NCBI RefSeq assembly: GCF_017114985.1
Contig: NZ_JABXKP010000022.1
Coordinates: 1-64,000 of the forward strand
DNA length: 64,000 bases
DNA from: Nostoc sp. JL33
GTDB taxonomy: Bacteria; Cyanobacteriota; Cyanobacteriia; Cyanobacteriales; Nostocaceae
Direction of reading: 5' to 3'
A model generated the notes under the pieces. The model was not told the origin of the DNA, made no database searches, and saw nothing but the letters and a program-made list of their open reading frames with translations. This document shows, in pieces, positions 36,674 to 45,635 of this stretch. Position 1 is the first letter of the stretch. Each line of letters opens with the position of its first letter. A program made the translations under genes and the position numbers.

Positions 36674-36697
36674 AGTCACAATAACGTTACGATAACT
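36674..36697. promoter_or_regulatory. conserved palindromic site upstream of virB6
   Basis: AGTCACAATAACGTTACGATAACT is present here, three bases before the virB6-like ATG, and with one change at 39890-39913 before the virB9-like gene. It is a partial palindrome centred on TAACGTTA with AGT/ACT ends. It may be an operator or promoter element. Confidence 0.55.
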
Positions 36698-36700
36698 CAA

Positions 36701-37759
36701 ATGATAACGTTCTTAGTTATTCTTTTTGCCCAAACGACAGGGCAAAAAGCTGGAGAAGATACGGGTACTACGAATTCAGGCGAAATAGTCGAAGGCGCTA
36801 TCTCAGGCGCAGACCTAATCTATAAATCGTTTGAGAATGATTGGCTAGAATTAGCATCTGGAACAAGCCCAATTTATACGGCTGTCGTCGCTGTTTCTAC
36901 CCTCGCGGCTGTTGTGATGATTGGCTTTGCATCATTTGGCTGGTACAGGAAGTATGCAGAAGAAGGGTTTGGTTTTGATTTTATCTCTGAGATGGTTTTA
37001 CCCTTGCTAGTAATTGCAATGCTTAGTAATAATGGGTTCTTTCTCGCTAATACAACAGTCGCATTAAAAAACGTATCGACCGGACTAAACAGGAGTATTT
37101 TAAATATTACGAGAAATGGAGTCAATTTGAGAGATGCGATACGGAATGTTAATGCTGATCAAAGCTTTGTTTTAGCCGCACAATTAGCTATAGCTAATTG
37201 CGAGAAGAAAAGAGAAAAAAAGCAGGAAGGTGAAGAATTGAGCGAGAAACAAGCTTGCATCAAAGATGCTGTGGAAAATGCACGAAAAGACGCGCAGAAA
37301 GCTAGAGAAAAGACTGGCGCGGGTTCTGGAGTCGGAAGTTGGAACCCCTTAGACCTTAGTGGCGAACTAATCAATAGCGCAATCCAAGGTTTGGTTTATG
37401 TCATCCTGAGCGGGGTATCGGCAGCTTTTCAATACATCGTCCAACTGTCATTCTTAATGATTGCATTCGCCGCCCCAATCTTCCTAGTTCTATCTTTGCT
37501 GCCTTTCCAAAGCAAGCCTATTTATGCTTGGCTTGCGGGCTGGCTAGGACTAACATTGGTTCTCATTTCTTACTCCATAACAGTAGGCATTATTGCCAGC
37601 GCAATAGTCTCCAAGCCTTCCAGCAATCCTTTGCTATTGCAACTTTTGCAAGCCATCTTTTCGCCATTACTCGCGGTAGCCATAGGCACTGGTGGCGGAA
37701 TGGCTGTATTCTCAGCTTTCACTAGTGGGGTTAAATTCTCTGTGGGGTTACGAAGATGA
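36701..37759 (+). CDS. VirB6/TrbL-like polytopic membrane protein
   Basis: A 352-residue inner-membrane channel protein. Hydrophobic segments: TAVVAVSTLAAVVMIGFASF, MVLPLLVIAMLSN, LIVYVILSG-like segments near 225-245, FLMIAFAAPIFLVLSLLPF, WLAGWLGLTLVLISYSI and LLQAIFSPLLAVAIGTGGG. A charged loop (about 165-205, Lys/Glu-rich) separates the N- and C-terminal membrane groups. This layout fits VirB6/TrbL. The stop overlaps the start of the VirB8-like gene (ATGA). Upstream lies the 24-bp palindromic motif. Confidence 0.8.
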   Translation: MITFLVILFAQTTGQKAGEDTGTTNSGEIVEGAISGADLIYKSFENDWLELASGTSPIYTAVVAVSTLAAVVMIGFASFGWYRKYAEEGFGFDFISEMVLPLLVIAMLSNNGFFLANTTVALKNVSTGLNRSILNITRNGVNLRDAIRNVNADQSFVLAAQLAIANCEKKREKKQEGEELSEKQACIKDAVENARKDAQKAREKTGAGSGVGSWNPLDLSGELINSAIQGLVYVILSGVSAAFQYIVQLSFLMIAFAAPIFLVLSLLPFQSKPIYAWLAGWLGLTLVLISYSITVGIIASAIVSKPSSNPLLLQLLQAIFSPLLAVAIGTGGGMAVFSAFTSGVKFSVGLRR

Positions 37760-38475
37760 AATTATTAGAGAGAAAAGAGTTAAATTTTACCCCAATTTTC
37801 TTAATAGTCAATGCTATTTTATTAACGCTTTTATTATTCATAGAAATTGTCAATTTTGCTCGGATAGTCACAATTTCTAAAACTAAAGCTTCCACCCTTG
37901 TGGAGCTACATGATGGCGAATCTATTAGAGTTCTCCCTATAGGTAGCGGCGAACGCTCCCCGCAAGCGATTACACGTTTTGTCGGGCAAACAATGACGGG
38001 TCTTTTGAGTTGGAATGCTCTACCAAAAGCGACTGATGATTACAAGAAAGACCCCACCAAACAATTGAAATTAGATCCTGGGATATCGACATCAAAAGCC
38101 AAGATTACTACTAGCGCATGGGCTTCAGGCTTTGCATTGTCAGAAGATTTTCGCGCCCCATTCCTTGAGGAGATAAGTAATCTCACACCGCCCGATGTCT
38201 TTAATGGGTCTACGCAATCAATCCTAAAAGTCAGCCTAATCAGTCAGCCTACTCGCATTAAGGATGGGCAATGGAAAGTAGATATGGTTGCAGAGATTGT
38301 TGTTTTTCAAGGCAGTAATTTAGTTGGTAAGCCCATCGCTTTTAACAAAACTGTATTTGTCAGGGCGATTGATACGGCTGCCATTCCTAGATTTGCATCC
38401 GATGTTCAAGAAACCGCTTCTCGCGTTCGGAAAGCTGGGTTGGAAATTTATAAAATCCAAGATTTAGACCTATGA
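37756..38475 (+). CDS. VirB8-like bitopic assembly protein
   Basis: A 239-residue protein with a short cytoplasmic start, one membrane helix at about 12-35 (PIFLIVNAILLTLLLFIEIV), and a periplasmic alpha/beta domain of about 190 residues (GLLSWNALPK; ILKVSLISQPTRIKDGQWKV), as in VirB8/TraE. It would organise the inner-membrane complex. The gene overlaps the VirB6-like and VirB10-like genes by 4 bases each. Confidence 0.75.
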   Translation: MKLLERKELNFTPIFLIVNAILLTLLLFIEIVNFARIVTISKTKASTLVELHDGESIRVLPIGSGERSPQAITRFVGQTMTGLLSWNALPKATDDYKKDPTKQLKLDPGISTSKAKITTSAWASGFALSEDFRAPFLEEISNLTPPDVFNGSTQSILKVSLISQPTRIKDGQWKVDMVAEIVVFQGSNLVGKPIAFNKTVFVRAIDTAAIPRFASDVQETASRVRKAGLEIYKIQDLDL

Positions 38476-39884
38476 TCCAGAACAGCCAGGAACCCTTACC
38501 GTCGGCAACTATTGAGATAGAGTCGCAAGATTTTGCCGCCATGAACGGGGCTAAAACCTCTTCGATTAATGATTCAATTCAACCAGAACAGAACCCCGCA
38601 CCAGAGGAAATCGTTACCACTCGAACAGTCTCGCAATCTCCACTCTTGAAGATTGGTGTCATTGCCCTGATCATACTTCTCTTTGTAGTGATAATTGGGG
38701 CAATGCTAGGCAACTCGATGAATGCCCTAAAGTTTTCTAGTAGCAAAGTGCAACCGCCCCCAGAAGAGCAAACGCCCCTAGCAGAGCCAGAAAATGAGAC
38801 GGGCAAGGATAAAACAGCACTTGCCCTGACTAGCCAAAACTACGAATTTAAAAAGATTCGTGATCAGAAGCCAAGCCCAACGCCTACCTCTAGCCCAACC
38901 CCAGTAGCTGTAGCGCCTGTTACCCCCACCCTAAGACCAGTGCAGCGCGGACAACAGCCTTATTCCGTTACTAGCCATCCAGCGCCTAGAACCTTTCCCA
39001 CAGCTAGAGTATTGCAACCTCAACCCCAGCCCCAAATTGCCCAGCCAGTCAGACAATCTCCTCAATCGATCCCTCTCCCCCAAGCGAACGTCGCAAAAAT
39101 AGACCCCACTCAGCAATGGCTTATTGCTGCCAATGCTGGCAGTTTCAGCAGTTCAGCCGAGGAGCCAGAAAGTGAGGAATCTACTAAGACGAATGGAATA
39201 GAAGGAGGCACAGGAGGAGCTACGCAAATCGCCCAGAACACAACCATTAATTACAATACAAAGCGCGTATTCGTCGGCAGCACCGCAGAGGGCAGATTAG
39301 AAACGCCGATCGCCTGGGGTGCTGGTGATGCTGGCAACCAGAACTACTTAGTGAAAATATCGAAACCCTTAAAGGCTTCTGATGGTGGCGACGTACTAAG
39401 AGTAGGCGCTTATCTGGTTGTTCAACTAGCAGAGTCCAATGGTTCGGGTTTCGCCAAACTACGCGGCGTTTCAGTCCTAATTAACTCTAATGGCGATACC
39501 CAAGAAAAACCGCTACCACCAAACGCTGTTTTGATAATGGACAAGGATGGTGGCTTCTTAAAAGCAGAGTCTCGCAAAGGTAGCAACCTGGGTAACAATT
39601 TCATTGGAGCGATCGTCGCAGGAGTTGCCAAGGCTGCGGAGGTACAGAATCGCCCTGTAACTCAAATCAGCAGCAACTCTAATGGCTTCTCTACTAGCTC
39701 CACTACCAACGAACGAAAAGATTTATCCGCCGCTTTTGGAGAGGGTGCATTTAATAGTGTTCTTGACAATATCAAAAGCTCAAATGTCGCCCGTTCTCAA
39801 CAGTTGAGCGGTAGAGAAGAAGTATTTGTGATCGACGCTGGCAAGTCAGTTCAAATATTCATTAATCAAACAATATCGCTTTAG
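38472..39884 (+). CDS. VirB10/TrbI-like core-complex protein
   Basis: A 470-residue protein that spans both membranes in the core complex. It has a cytoplasmic start, one membrane helix at about 58-80 (LKIGVIALIILLFVVIIGAM), a long Pro/Gln-rich periplasmic linker (about 95-210), and the C-terminal VirB10 beta-barrel domain (FVGSTAEGRLETPIAWG; PLPPNAVLIMDKDGG; ending EVFVIDAGKSVQIFINQTIS). VirB10 precedes VirB9 here, the reverse of the usual order. Confidence 0.85.
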   Translation: MIQNSQEPLPSATIEIESQDFAAMNGAKTSSINDSIQPEQNPAPEEIVTTRTVSQSPLLKIGVIALIILLFVVIIGAMLGNSMNALKFSSSKVQPPPEEQTPLAEPENETGKDKTALALTSQNYEFKKIRDQKPSPTPTSSPTPVAVAPVTPTLRPVQRGQQPYSVTSHPAPRTFPTARVLQPQPQPQIAQPVRQSPQSIPLPQANVAKIDPTQQWLIAANAGSFSSSAEEPESEESTKTNGIEGGTGGATQIAQNTTINYNTKRVFVGSTAEGRLETPIAWGAGDAGNQNYLVKISKPLKASDGGDVLRVGAYLVVQLAESNGSGFAKLRGVSVLINSNGDTQEKPLPPNAVLIMDKDGGFLKAESRKGSNLGNNFIGAIVAGVAKAAEVQNRPVTQISSNSNGFSTSSTTNERKDLSAAFGEGAFNSVLDNIKSSNVARSQQLSGREEVFVIDAGKSVQIFINQTISL

Positions 39885-39889
39885 GCTCT

Positions 39890-39913
39890 AGTCACAATAA
39901 CGTTACGGTAACT
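39890..39913. promoter_or_regulatory. second copy of the conserved palindromic site
   Basis: AGTCACAATAACGTTACGGTAACT, identical in 23 of 24 positions to 36674-36697. It lies in the only other sizeable gap of the operon, 32 bases before the virB9-like ATG. The better match of the right half (GGTAACT) to AGTCAC strengthens the palindrome. Confidence 0.55.
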
Positions 39914-39945
39914 GAGGCTAAACAAGGATTTCAGGAGGGGAATAG

Positions 39946-40776
39946 ATGTTAAAGAAAACCACTATTATTGCAGCATTTTTAATCTTAACTAGCGCGGCAA
40001 AAGCAACGGCGATACCTGCTCGAACGGTTTACGAGAATGATGCAAACTCTAGCGCTATCGAATTAAAAGTATGGAAAGGCTATGGACTAACTATTAATTT
40101 AATGTCTACTGGGGAAACTATCAAGCAAGTTTGGATTGGCGATCCAAGTCGCTTCGCTTTTACCTCAAACGGTGGTTTATGCCCGTCATCAGGCGGCGAT
40201 TCTGAATGCGTGGGAGGTAAAGCGACCGTAATCTTTCTTCGCCAGATTGACCCAATCGATTTTCCTGTGTCCACAAGCGGCGATGGTAGCACTCAAATTA
40301 CACTACTTACCAGCCAAAAGCAATATCAGTTTAAGATAGTTCCCGCCACAGGCAACCCAGCCTATACAAGCTTGGTAGTTAAATCTGATTCGGATCGCCC
40401 ATTGCCCATTACCCGTCCGCGAACGCCACTTCCCGTAACAGTTGAAAAACCGCAATCAGCGCCGCCAGTAGTCCACCAGCCCTCGCCGCCACCACAAACA
40501 ATAACAGTCCAAAAGCCTCAGCCTGTTGCCGTTTTCCGCCCCAATCCTGGGACTACGCTAGACGGCGCGATTCAAAGGAACGATGCTAATGCCCTCGCTT
40601 TTGGGCTGGCAGAAGCTGGGCGGAAAGGTCAAGTTAAACCCGGATCTACCACCTGGAACAAGGTACAAGATGCAATTAAATTGTTACGGCGTGGCAAGAC
40701 TAGAGATGAGGCGATTTCACTTTCTCAGGTTGATAAAACCACTTTTAACCAATTACTTGAATGGGGGCAATTATGA
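39946..40776 (+). CDS. VirB9-like periplasmic core protein
   Basis: A 276-residue exported protein with a signal peptide (TIIAAFLILTSAAKATA). The N-terminal domain (about 25-140) matches VirB9: AIELKVWKGYGLTINLMSTG, VWIGDPSRFAF, TVIFLRQIDP and the end SLVVKSD. A Pro-rich linker (about 145-195) and a short helical C-terminal domain (about 195-276, AIKLLRRGKTRDEAISLSQV) follow instead of the usual VirB9 C-terminal beta sandwich. The ribosome-binding site AGGAGGGG precedes the ATG. Confidence 0.75.
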   Translation: MLKKTTIIAAFLILTSAAKATAIPARTVYENDANSSAIELKVWKGYGLTINLMSTGETIKQVWIGDPSRFAFTSNGGLCPSSGGDSECVGGKATVIFLRQIDPIDFPVSTSGDGSTQITLLTSQKQYQFKIVPATGNPAYTSLVVKSDSDRPLPITRPRTPLPVTVEKPQSAPPVVHQPSPPPQTITVQKPQPVAVFRPNPGTTLDGAIQRNDANALAFGLAEAGRKGQVKPGSTTWNKVQDAIKLLRRGKTRDEAISLSQVDKTTFNQLLEWGQL

Positions 40777-42035
40777 GCGATTTCTTGAGGTATATTCGTG
40801 AAGACTTACACGATTTTTTGTATTCTAAACTCTTTCTACTGACTGCTTTCGCCTCCCTGGTTCCACTTTCCGCCTCAATCGCAGAGACACCTAGTGAGGC
40901 TAGCAGCGCAACCCCGACAATCGATTATTCCCAAGGCTTGCACAAGACGGCTGCTCCCAATTGGTCAAAAATTACGTGGGACACTTTGCCAGCCATCCAG
41001 CAACCAGGATTTTTAAAGATACCTAAAAACCTGATTTCGACTTTTGGCTACGACCCCTCGCGCTCGTGGACAGCAGGGCAAAAAGTAGACTCTGTTGTGA
41101 TGTTGGGCGATGCAGATGATGCCTTTAAGATGTCTGCCTTGAGCTTAAAGTCCATTAGCACGGTGGCTTTGCCCACTACAGCCACAACCACCAAACCCAC
41201 CCTCAAAGACTTTGGATTAATGCAATGGCAAACGCCAAAAACATTGGTCAAGGCGATGCCTGAATTAAGCAATCTGAGCCTATCAGAAGTTCCCCCATTA
41301 GCGGCTCTATTTTCTAAGAATGGTGCTGGACTGGGTAGCAGCACTATTTCTCAAGCCATAGCCTCAAATCCTCAAGCCGCAAACCTGACACTAGATAAGA
41401 TTGACCTAAGCAAATATTCGCTTGATTCAATTCCTGGATTGAGCAAAACTCAGTTAGGGAAATTTAAATCATGGCAGCAAGCTTATGTCAATCAAATTCC
41501 TAAATTAAGTCAAGTTCCCTTTGATAAAATGCCTCAGCCTATTAGCTCTCTTCTTGGTGTTGTGGGTATCGCATCCGTTGTACTTGGTACGGCAGAGAAG
41601 GGCGACCCAAAGACAGGCAACGACTACTTTGTATCTGGCAGCGTTGTCAGAGGCGATCGCACTGTGACAGTAGCCTGTCCTCCTGGCAAGGAATGCTCAT
41701 ACTTAGAAATGGGGGATTTTGCTGGCAGTCAAGGCGGCTTGTATGGCAAACGCTGGGCTTCTGGCTCATCCCAACAAGTTAAGGGCGGTTATGGAATTCT
41801 TGCCGCCGTTAACGGAGGAAGGGAACCCACGGGGCGGCTAGTTTATGGTAATGGGTTCAAAGTGGCGCTAATTGGAGTCAGTGAATCCAAGGGGACTGCC
41901 GACTTTGGCTTATTCTTTAGAATTTGTGCGCGACCGCCATTTATGCAGAAAACTTGCACCCCTTATTTCATTGGCCCAGTACCCTGGTTGCCCGTGAGCG
42001 AGAATGAATTAGTCATTGTGGGGACTGGGCGATGA
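40773..42035 (+). CDS. exported protein of the conjugation operon, unknown function
   Basis: A 420-residue protein from the ATG at 40773, which overlaps the VirB9-like stop (ATGA). An uncleaved or cleaved signal lies at about 15-38 (SKLFLLTAFASLVPLSASIA). The middle (about 95-240) has Leu-rich short repeats in the style of LTLDKIDLSKYSLDSIPGLS. The C-terminal domain has four Cys residues (CPPGKEC and CARPPFMQKTC) and many Gly residues. No known family. Position between virB9 and virD4 in a gapless operon makes a role in the transfer pore or mating-pair formation likely. Confidence 0.7.
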   Translation: MSDFLRYIREDLHDFLYSKLFLLTAFASLVPLSASIAETPSEASSATPTIDYSQGLHKTAAPNWSKITWDTLPAIQQPGFLKIPKNLISTFGYDPSRSWTAGQKVDSVVMLGDADDAFKMSALSLKSISTVALPTTATTTKPTLKDFGLMQWQTPKTLVKAMPELSNLSLSEVPPLAALFSKNGAGLGSSTISQAIASNPQAANLTLDKIDLSKYSLDSIPGLSKTQLGKFKSWQQAYVNQIPKLSQVPFDKMPQPISSLLGVVGIASVVLGTAEKGDPKTGNDYFVSGSVVRGDRTVTVACPPGKECSYLEMGDFAGSQGGLYGKRWASGSSQQVKGGYGILAAVNGGREPTGRLVYGNGFKVALIGVSESKGTADFGLFFRICARPPFMQKTCTPYFIGPVPWLPVSENELVIVGTGR

Positions 42036-43795
42036 CAGAAACCGCAAACACTATTGTTAGCCCAAATCAATTTATTCCCCCAGGACTTGAATCAGCGCTA
42101 TTTTCCCCCGCAGGGATAGGGATACTCGCTTGCGGTGCGGTGATTGTAATCGCCAAAATCATCGATAGCAAAGGAGGGAAAGCCAAGTTAGCGACCGCGA
42201 GATGGGGCGGCGCGGTGGAGAAAAAAGCTGCTCGTCAACTGGCAATTAAGCAAATTAAAAGCCGCAAGCATAACCGAGTATCTTTATATGTTGGCACTCC
42301 CAAGAATATAAAGAGCGAGATTATCAATGGAATTAGGAAAACGAGTATCCCTGAAGATTCAAAAACCCTTTATTTTCCAGAGGCACAACGAGGCATCCTA
42401 GTTTGTGGTGGTCCGGGGAGCGGAAAGTCATTTTCGATGATTAATCCTTTGATTCGTTCAACTATAGATCAAGGATTTCCATTAGTATTGTACGATTTTA
42501 AATATGCACAGCAAGAATCTGCTACAGCTGCATCTAAAGGGCAAGCCCCGATTCTGGCTGGATATGCTCTCGAACGTGGCTATCAAGTTACTATTTTGGC
42601 TCCAGGCTTTGCAGAATCCTCAGTTGCAAACCCAATAGACTTTCTTCGTGACAATGAAGACTCGGAGATGGCGCGGCAGTTAGCAATTACACTCAATCGC
42701 AACTTTCAACTCGGACAAAAGGATTCTGGCAACAGCTTTTTTACTAATGCTGGAGATCAGCTAGTGCAAGCTGTTTTCATGCTGGCGAAAGGAACTCCTT
42801 ACCCAGATATTATGATGTGCCAAGCAATCCTGGGGTTGCCAAAGTTAGTTAAGCGTATGGAGCAAGCCGCCGAACTAAACTTCATGGTTAGAGAGGCTTT
42901 CGCACAGTTTGTATCTGTTGCAGGGTCGCCAGAAACAGCAGCTAGTATTGTGGGTACAGCTAGCGGATTGTTCAGCCGTTTTATGATTCCCTCTGCCTTA
43001 GCAGCGTTCTGTGGAAAAACTAATATTCCACTGGACTTGAAGGGACGACAAATGGTGGTATTCGGGATGAACAAAGAGAAGCGTGATGTAATCGCACCCT
43101 TGCTAGTCTCAATTCTTCACCTTCTGATTAGCCGCAACGTCGCCACCAAGCGCACCTCGCCTCTAGTATTAGCTGTTGATGAGTTACCCACCCTCTATTT
43201 ACCCGCGCTCGTTGATTGGCTCAACCAGAACCGCGAGGACGGCTTAATCTCTCTGCTGGGCTTGCAAAACTTATCAATGCTGATTGAAGCTTATGGAGAA
43301 AACACAACTAATGCAATATTTGGTGGTTGTGCTACCAAAGCATTCTTTAACCCCCAAGATGATGTCGCCGCCGAACGATTTAGTAAATTTTTAGGTGAAG
43401 AGGAAATTAAATACAAGCAACGTTCTCGCTCATCAGGAGGCAAGGGTGGTGCAAGTATTTCCAACTCTGACCAAAACAGTACTCGGAAGTTATTTGACAT
43501 TAACCAATTTAATACATTGCCATCAGGAAAAGCTGTAATTATTAGTCCAGGGTTTCGTTCTCGTGGACAGATAAGTTTGCCAATCTTGCAATCAATTAAG
43601 ATTCCTCAGCATGAAATCCAATCTGAAGCTGACAGTGTGAAAGCTTGGTACGAGTTTCAAAAGTTCTTATCTAAAAAGTCTACTCTCTTAACTCCAGCAG
43701 ATGAAGAAATGAAAATTCGCCGAGCCTCCGCGATAAAATTGTTACCTTTAATAGAAAACCAAGAGCAGTTATCATCATATGCAAGTCTGATTTAA
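42032..43795 (+). CDS. VirD4/TraG-like coupling protein
   Basis: A 587-residue type IV coupling ATPase. One N-terminal membrane helix lies at about 20-40 (PAGIGILACGAVIVIAKII), followed by Walker A GGPGSGKS at about 126-133, the VirD4 signature YDFKYAQQE, Walker B LVLAVDELPTLYLP, and LISLLGLQNLSML in the conserved Gln region. It would bind the relaxosome and pass DNA to the VirB channel. Most VirD4 proteins have two membrane helices; only one is clear here. It overlaps the preceding gene by 4 bases. Confidence 0.92.
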   Translation: MTETANTIVSPNQFIPPGLESALFSPAGIGILACGAVIVIAKIIDSKGGKAKLATARWGGAVEKKAARQLAIKQIKSRKHNRVSLYVGTPKNIKSEIINGIRKTSIPEDSKTLYFPEAQRGILVCGGPGSGKSFSMINPLIRSTIDQGFPLVLYDFKYAQQESATAASKGQAPILAGYALERGYQVTILAPGFAESSVANPIDFLRDNEDSEMARQLAITLNRNFQLGQKDSGNSFFTNAGDQLVQAVFMLAKGTPYPDIMMCQAILGLPKLVKRMEQAAELNFMVREAFAQFVSVAGSPETAASIVGTASGLFSRFMIPSALAAFCGKTNIPLDLKGRQMVVFGMNKEKRDVIAPLLVSILHLLISRNVATKRTSPLVLAVDELPTLYLPALVDWLNQNREDGLISLLGLQNLSMLIEAYGENTTNAIFGGCATKAFFNPQDDVAAERFSKFLGEEEIKYKQRSRSSGGKGGASISNSDQNSTRKLFDINQFNTLPSGKAVIISPGFRSRGQISLPILQSIKIPQHEIQSEADSVKAWYEFQKFLSKKSTLLTPADEEMKIRRASAIKLLPLIENQEQLSSYASLI

Positions 43796-43843
43796 AGTGA
43801 AATTTCCTGCCCTTAATCATCACAAATATTCAGGATAAATCCC

Positions 43844-44260
43844 ATGTCGTCACGCGATTTTTACTCACTTAATGATTATGACAGACGAGAAATTGCAAAA
43901 CTTCCACCTCAGATAGCAGCTTTAGCAGATAAATATCCATGTGAGATTGTAAATGTTGTCGATGCTTGGGACGATGAGCCTTTTGGGATTAATTATGTTC
44001 CTCAATATGTTGAAATTTATAGCGATGCTGGTGAAAAGGCTAGCTTGTGTATTTTAGACGGGGTTCTCACTGACTATACACCTGCTAATCCAGAAATTAA
44101 TACCTCAACTGTCCAAGTAATCATTGATGGCAAGTTTGCTTATATCGAAATTGAAGGAAGGGTAATAATCAATCATCTGGGCGGAATAATTCTTCCCAAA
44201 GTAACTGTCAATCCTTCGGAGTTAATTCAAGTTTTACTAAAGGAATCAAATCATGATTGA
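43844..44260 (+). CDS. hypothetical plasmid protein
   Basis: A 138-residue acidic protein, probably cytoplasmic and mixed alpha/beta (YVPQYVEIYSDAGEKASLCI; VQVIIDGKFAYIEIEGRVII). No family recognised. It overlaps the next gene by 8 bases, so the two are probably made together and may interact. Confidence 0.65.
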   Translation: MSSRDFYSLNDYDRREIAKLPPQIAALADKYPCEIVNVVDAWDDEPFGINYVPQYVEIYSDAGEKASLCILDGVLTDYTPANPEINTSTVQVIIDGKFAYIEIEGRVIINHLGGIILPKVTVNPSELIQVLLKESNHD

Positions 44261-45500
44261 TGATGGAGATGCCAAAGAAATTAAACGTGACTACTTGGAT
44301 ATTCTAGAAGCCCTACTTAAAAATATTCAGCAAAAAGCAAAATCAAAAGAAATACCGACTAGCAACGATATAAGTATTTATGCTGGTGGTCAGCAGGTAT
44401 ATAAAGGACTTGTCGGACAATCACCATCTAAAAATTTATTGACTTCCGAACAATTAGAAAATATTAACAAAGCGATAACTGACCCCAAAAATTCTCAAGG
44501 TACTATCTTGATCAAGATTGGTAAATCGGAAGTTTTTCGCGTTCAAAATGGACGGATAACCAATGATTTATTAGGTTTAGCTCCCCCATCACAGCCAAAT
44601 AAAGTTGTAACGAAGGAGCGAATTTATAGTGTAGAAGCTTTGCAAAAACAAGTGAAAGTTTTACAAAGTAAACTTCAAGCACAGCAAAAACTTGTTGAAA
44701 GTATCAAAGAGACGCAACAAACGCCTGAATCGCTGTCAAAGTTAATTGACCAAGTTGCCGAAATGGGTAAATCTTTGGAGAAACAACAGCAGTTGATTGA
44801 AAATACTCAAAAAGCATTGTCCCAGGTGAATGAACGTTCTTTACCACAAATTCAAAATACGGTTCTTCAAAACTGGGTGGGTACGGTTGAGAACCAGGTA
44901 AAACAAACTGCCAAGAATGTTTTTGAGTGGGTTAAAGATGCGCTAACACCTGAAGTTACCAAGCTCAGAAACGAAATTGCTTTACTCAAATCTCAAATTA
45001 ATGAACAAATTACTAGCTTCAAGGATGAAGTTAAATATCAGACTGACAGTGTAAGAAATGAACTCAATCAACAAGTTGGTAACTTAACTCAAGAGTTACG
45101 TACACAAGCAGATAGTGTTAAAAACACTGTTGAGCAAAGCCTTATGGGTGTTAAGTCAGCTATTGACAATACTCGAACTGAACTACGAGCTGCTGTTGAT
45201 GATGTTAAAGGTCAAGCTATCGAGCAAAGTGTTAAAGCACTGCTGAATATCTTGGGCAAAGATAACCCTGATGGTTCCAAGAGTTTTAAAAGTACAAATT
45301 TTGATTTTGAACGCCTTGGCGATAATGTAATTGTTCGTGCCAAAAACGGCGAGACTGTTCTCACTGATGGAGTTTTATCGCCTAACGTTTCAGAGAAACA
45401 GTTACAGGCACTTGATAAGGTTCAATCTGTTGTTGATATGCATCATCAAATTGAAAATAATGCTCAACAAAACTCAGAATTTAGAGCTATAAAGAGATAG
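44253..45500 (+). CDS. coiled-coil plasmid protein with shared C-terminal module
   Basis: A 415-residue cytoplasmic protein. A globular start (about 35-105, IYAGGQQVYKGLVGQSPSKN; VFRVQNGRITNDLLG) is followed by a long coiled coil (about 125-320, VLQSKLQAQQKLVESIKETQ; EELRTQADSVKNTVEQS-type heptads). The C-terminal 85 residues (GKDNPDGSKSFKSTNF; VIVRAKNGETVLTDGVLS) look like the last 85 residues of the large protein at 55735 (GKSNENGTQVLGK; LTISQKNGEVILNLQSG). The same module may link several plasmid proteins. It ends the plus-strand transfer operon, ahead of a hairpin. Confidence 0.65.
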   Translation: MIDDGDAKEIKRDYLDILEALLKNIQQKAKSKEIPTSNDISIYAGGQQVYKGLVGQSPSKNLLTSEQLENINKAITDPKNSQGTILIKIGKSEVFRVQNGRITNDLLGLAPPSQPNKVVTKERIYSVEALQKQVKVLQSKLQAQQKLVESIKETQQTPESLSKLIDQVAEMGKSLEKQQQLIENTQKALSQVNERSLPQIQNTVLQNWVGTVENQVKQTAKNVFEWVKDALTPEVTKLRNEIALLKSQINEQITSFKDEVKYQTDSVRNELNQQVGNLTQELRTQADSVKNTVEQSLMGVKSAIDNTRTELRAAVDDVKGQAIEQSVKALLNILGKDNPDGSKSFKSTNFDFERLGDNVIVRAKNGETVLTDGVLSPNVSEKQLQALDKVQSVVDMHHQIENNAQQNSEFRAIKR

Positions 45501-45585
45501 AAAATTGCGTCTTTATATGTCTTTATATGGCGCATTGATAAAAGTGGAATGGGTAAGGGATGATGAGGGGAAATAGGATTGTGGG

Positions 45586-45623
45586 GAAAGGGGAAAGGTT
45601 TTGAATACATCCTTTCCCCTTTC
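45586..45623. terminator. 13-bp hairpin between convergent genes
   Basis: GAAAGGGGAAAGG (45586-45598) and CCTTTCCCCTTTC (45611-45623) pair perfectly with a 12-base loop. It sits between the convergent ends of the transfer operon (45500) and the relaxase gene (45636). No strong T-run follows on either strand, so it may act as a bidirectional pause or mRNA 3' end. Confidence 0.6.
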
Positions 45624-45635
45624 TATCAGAAGTGT

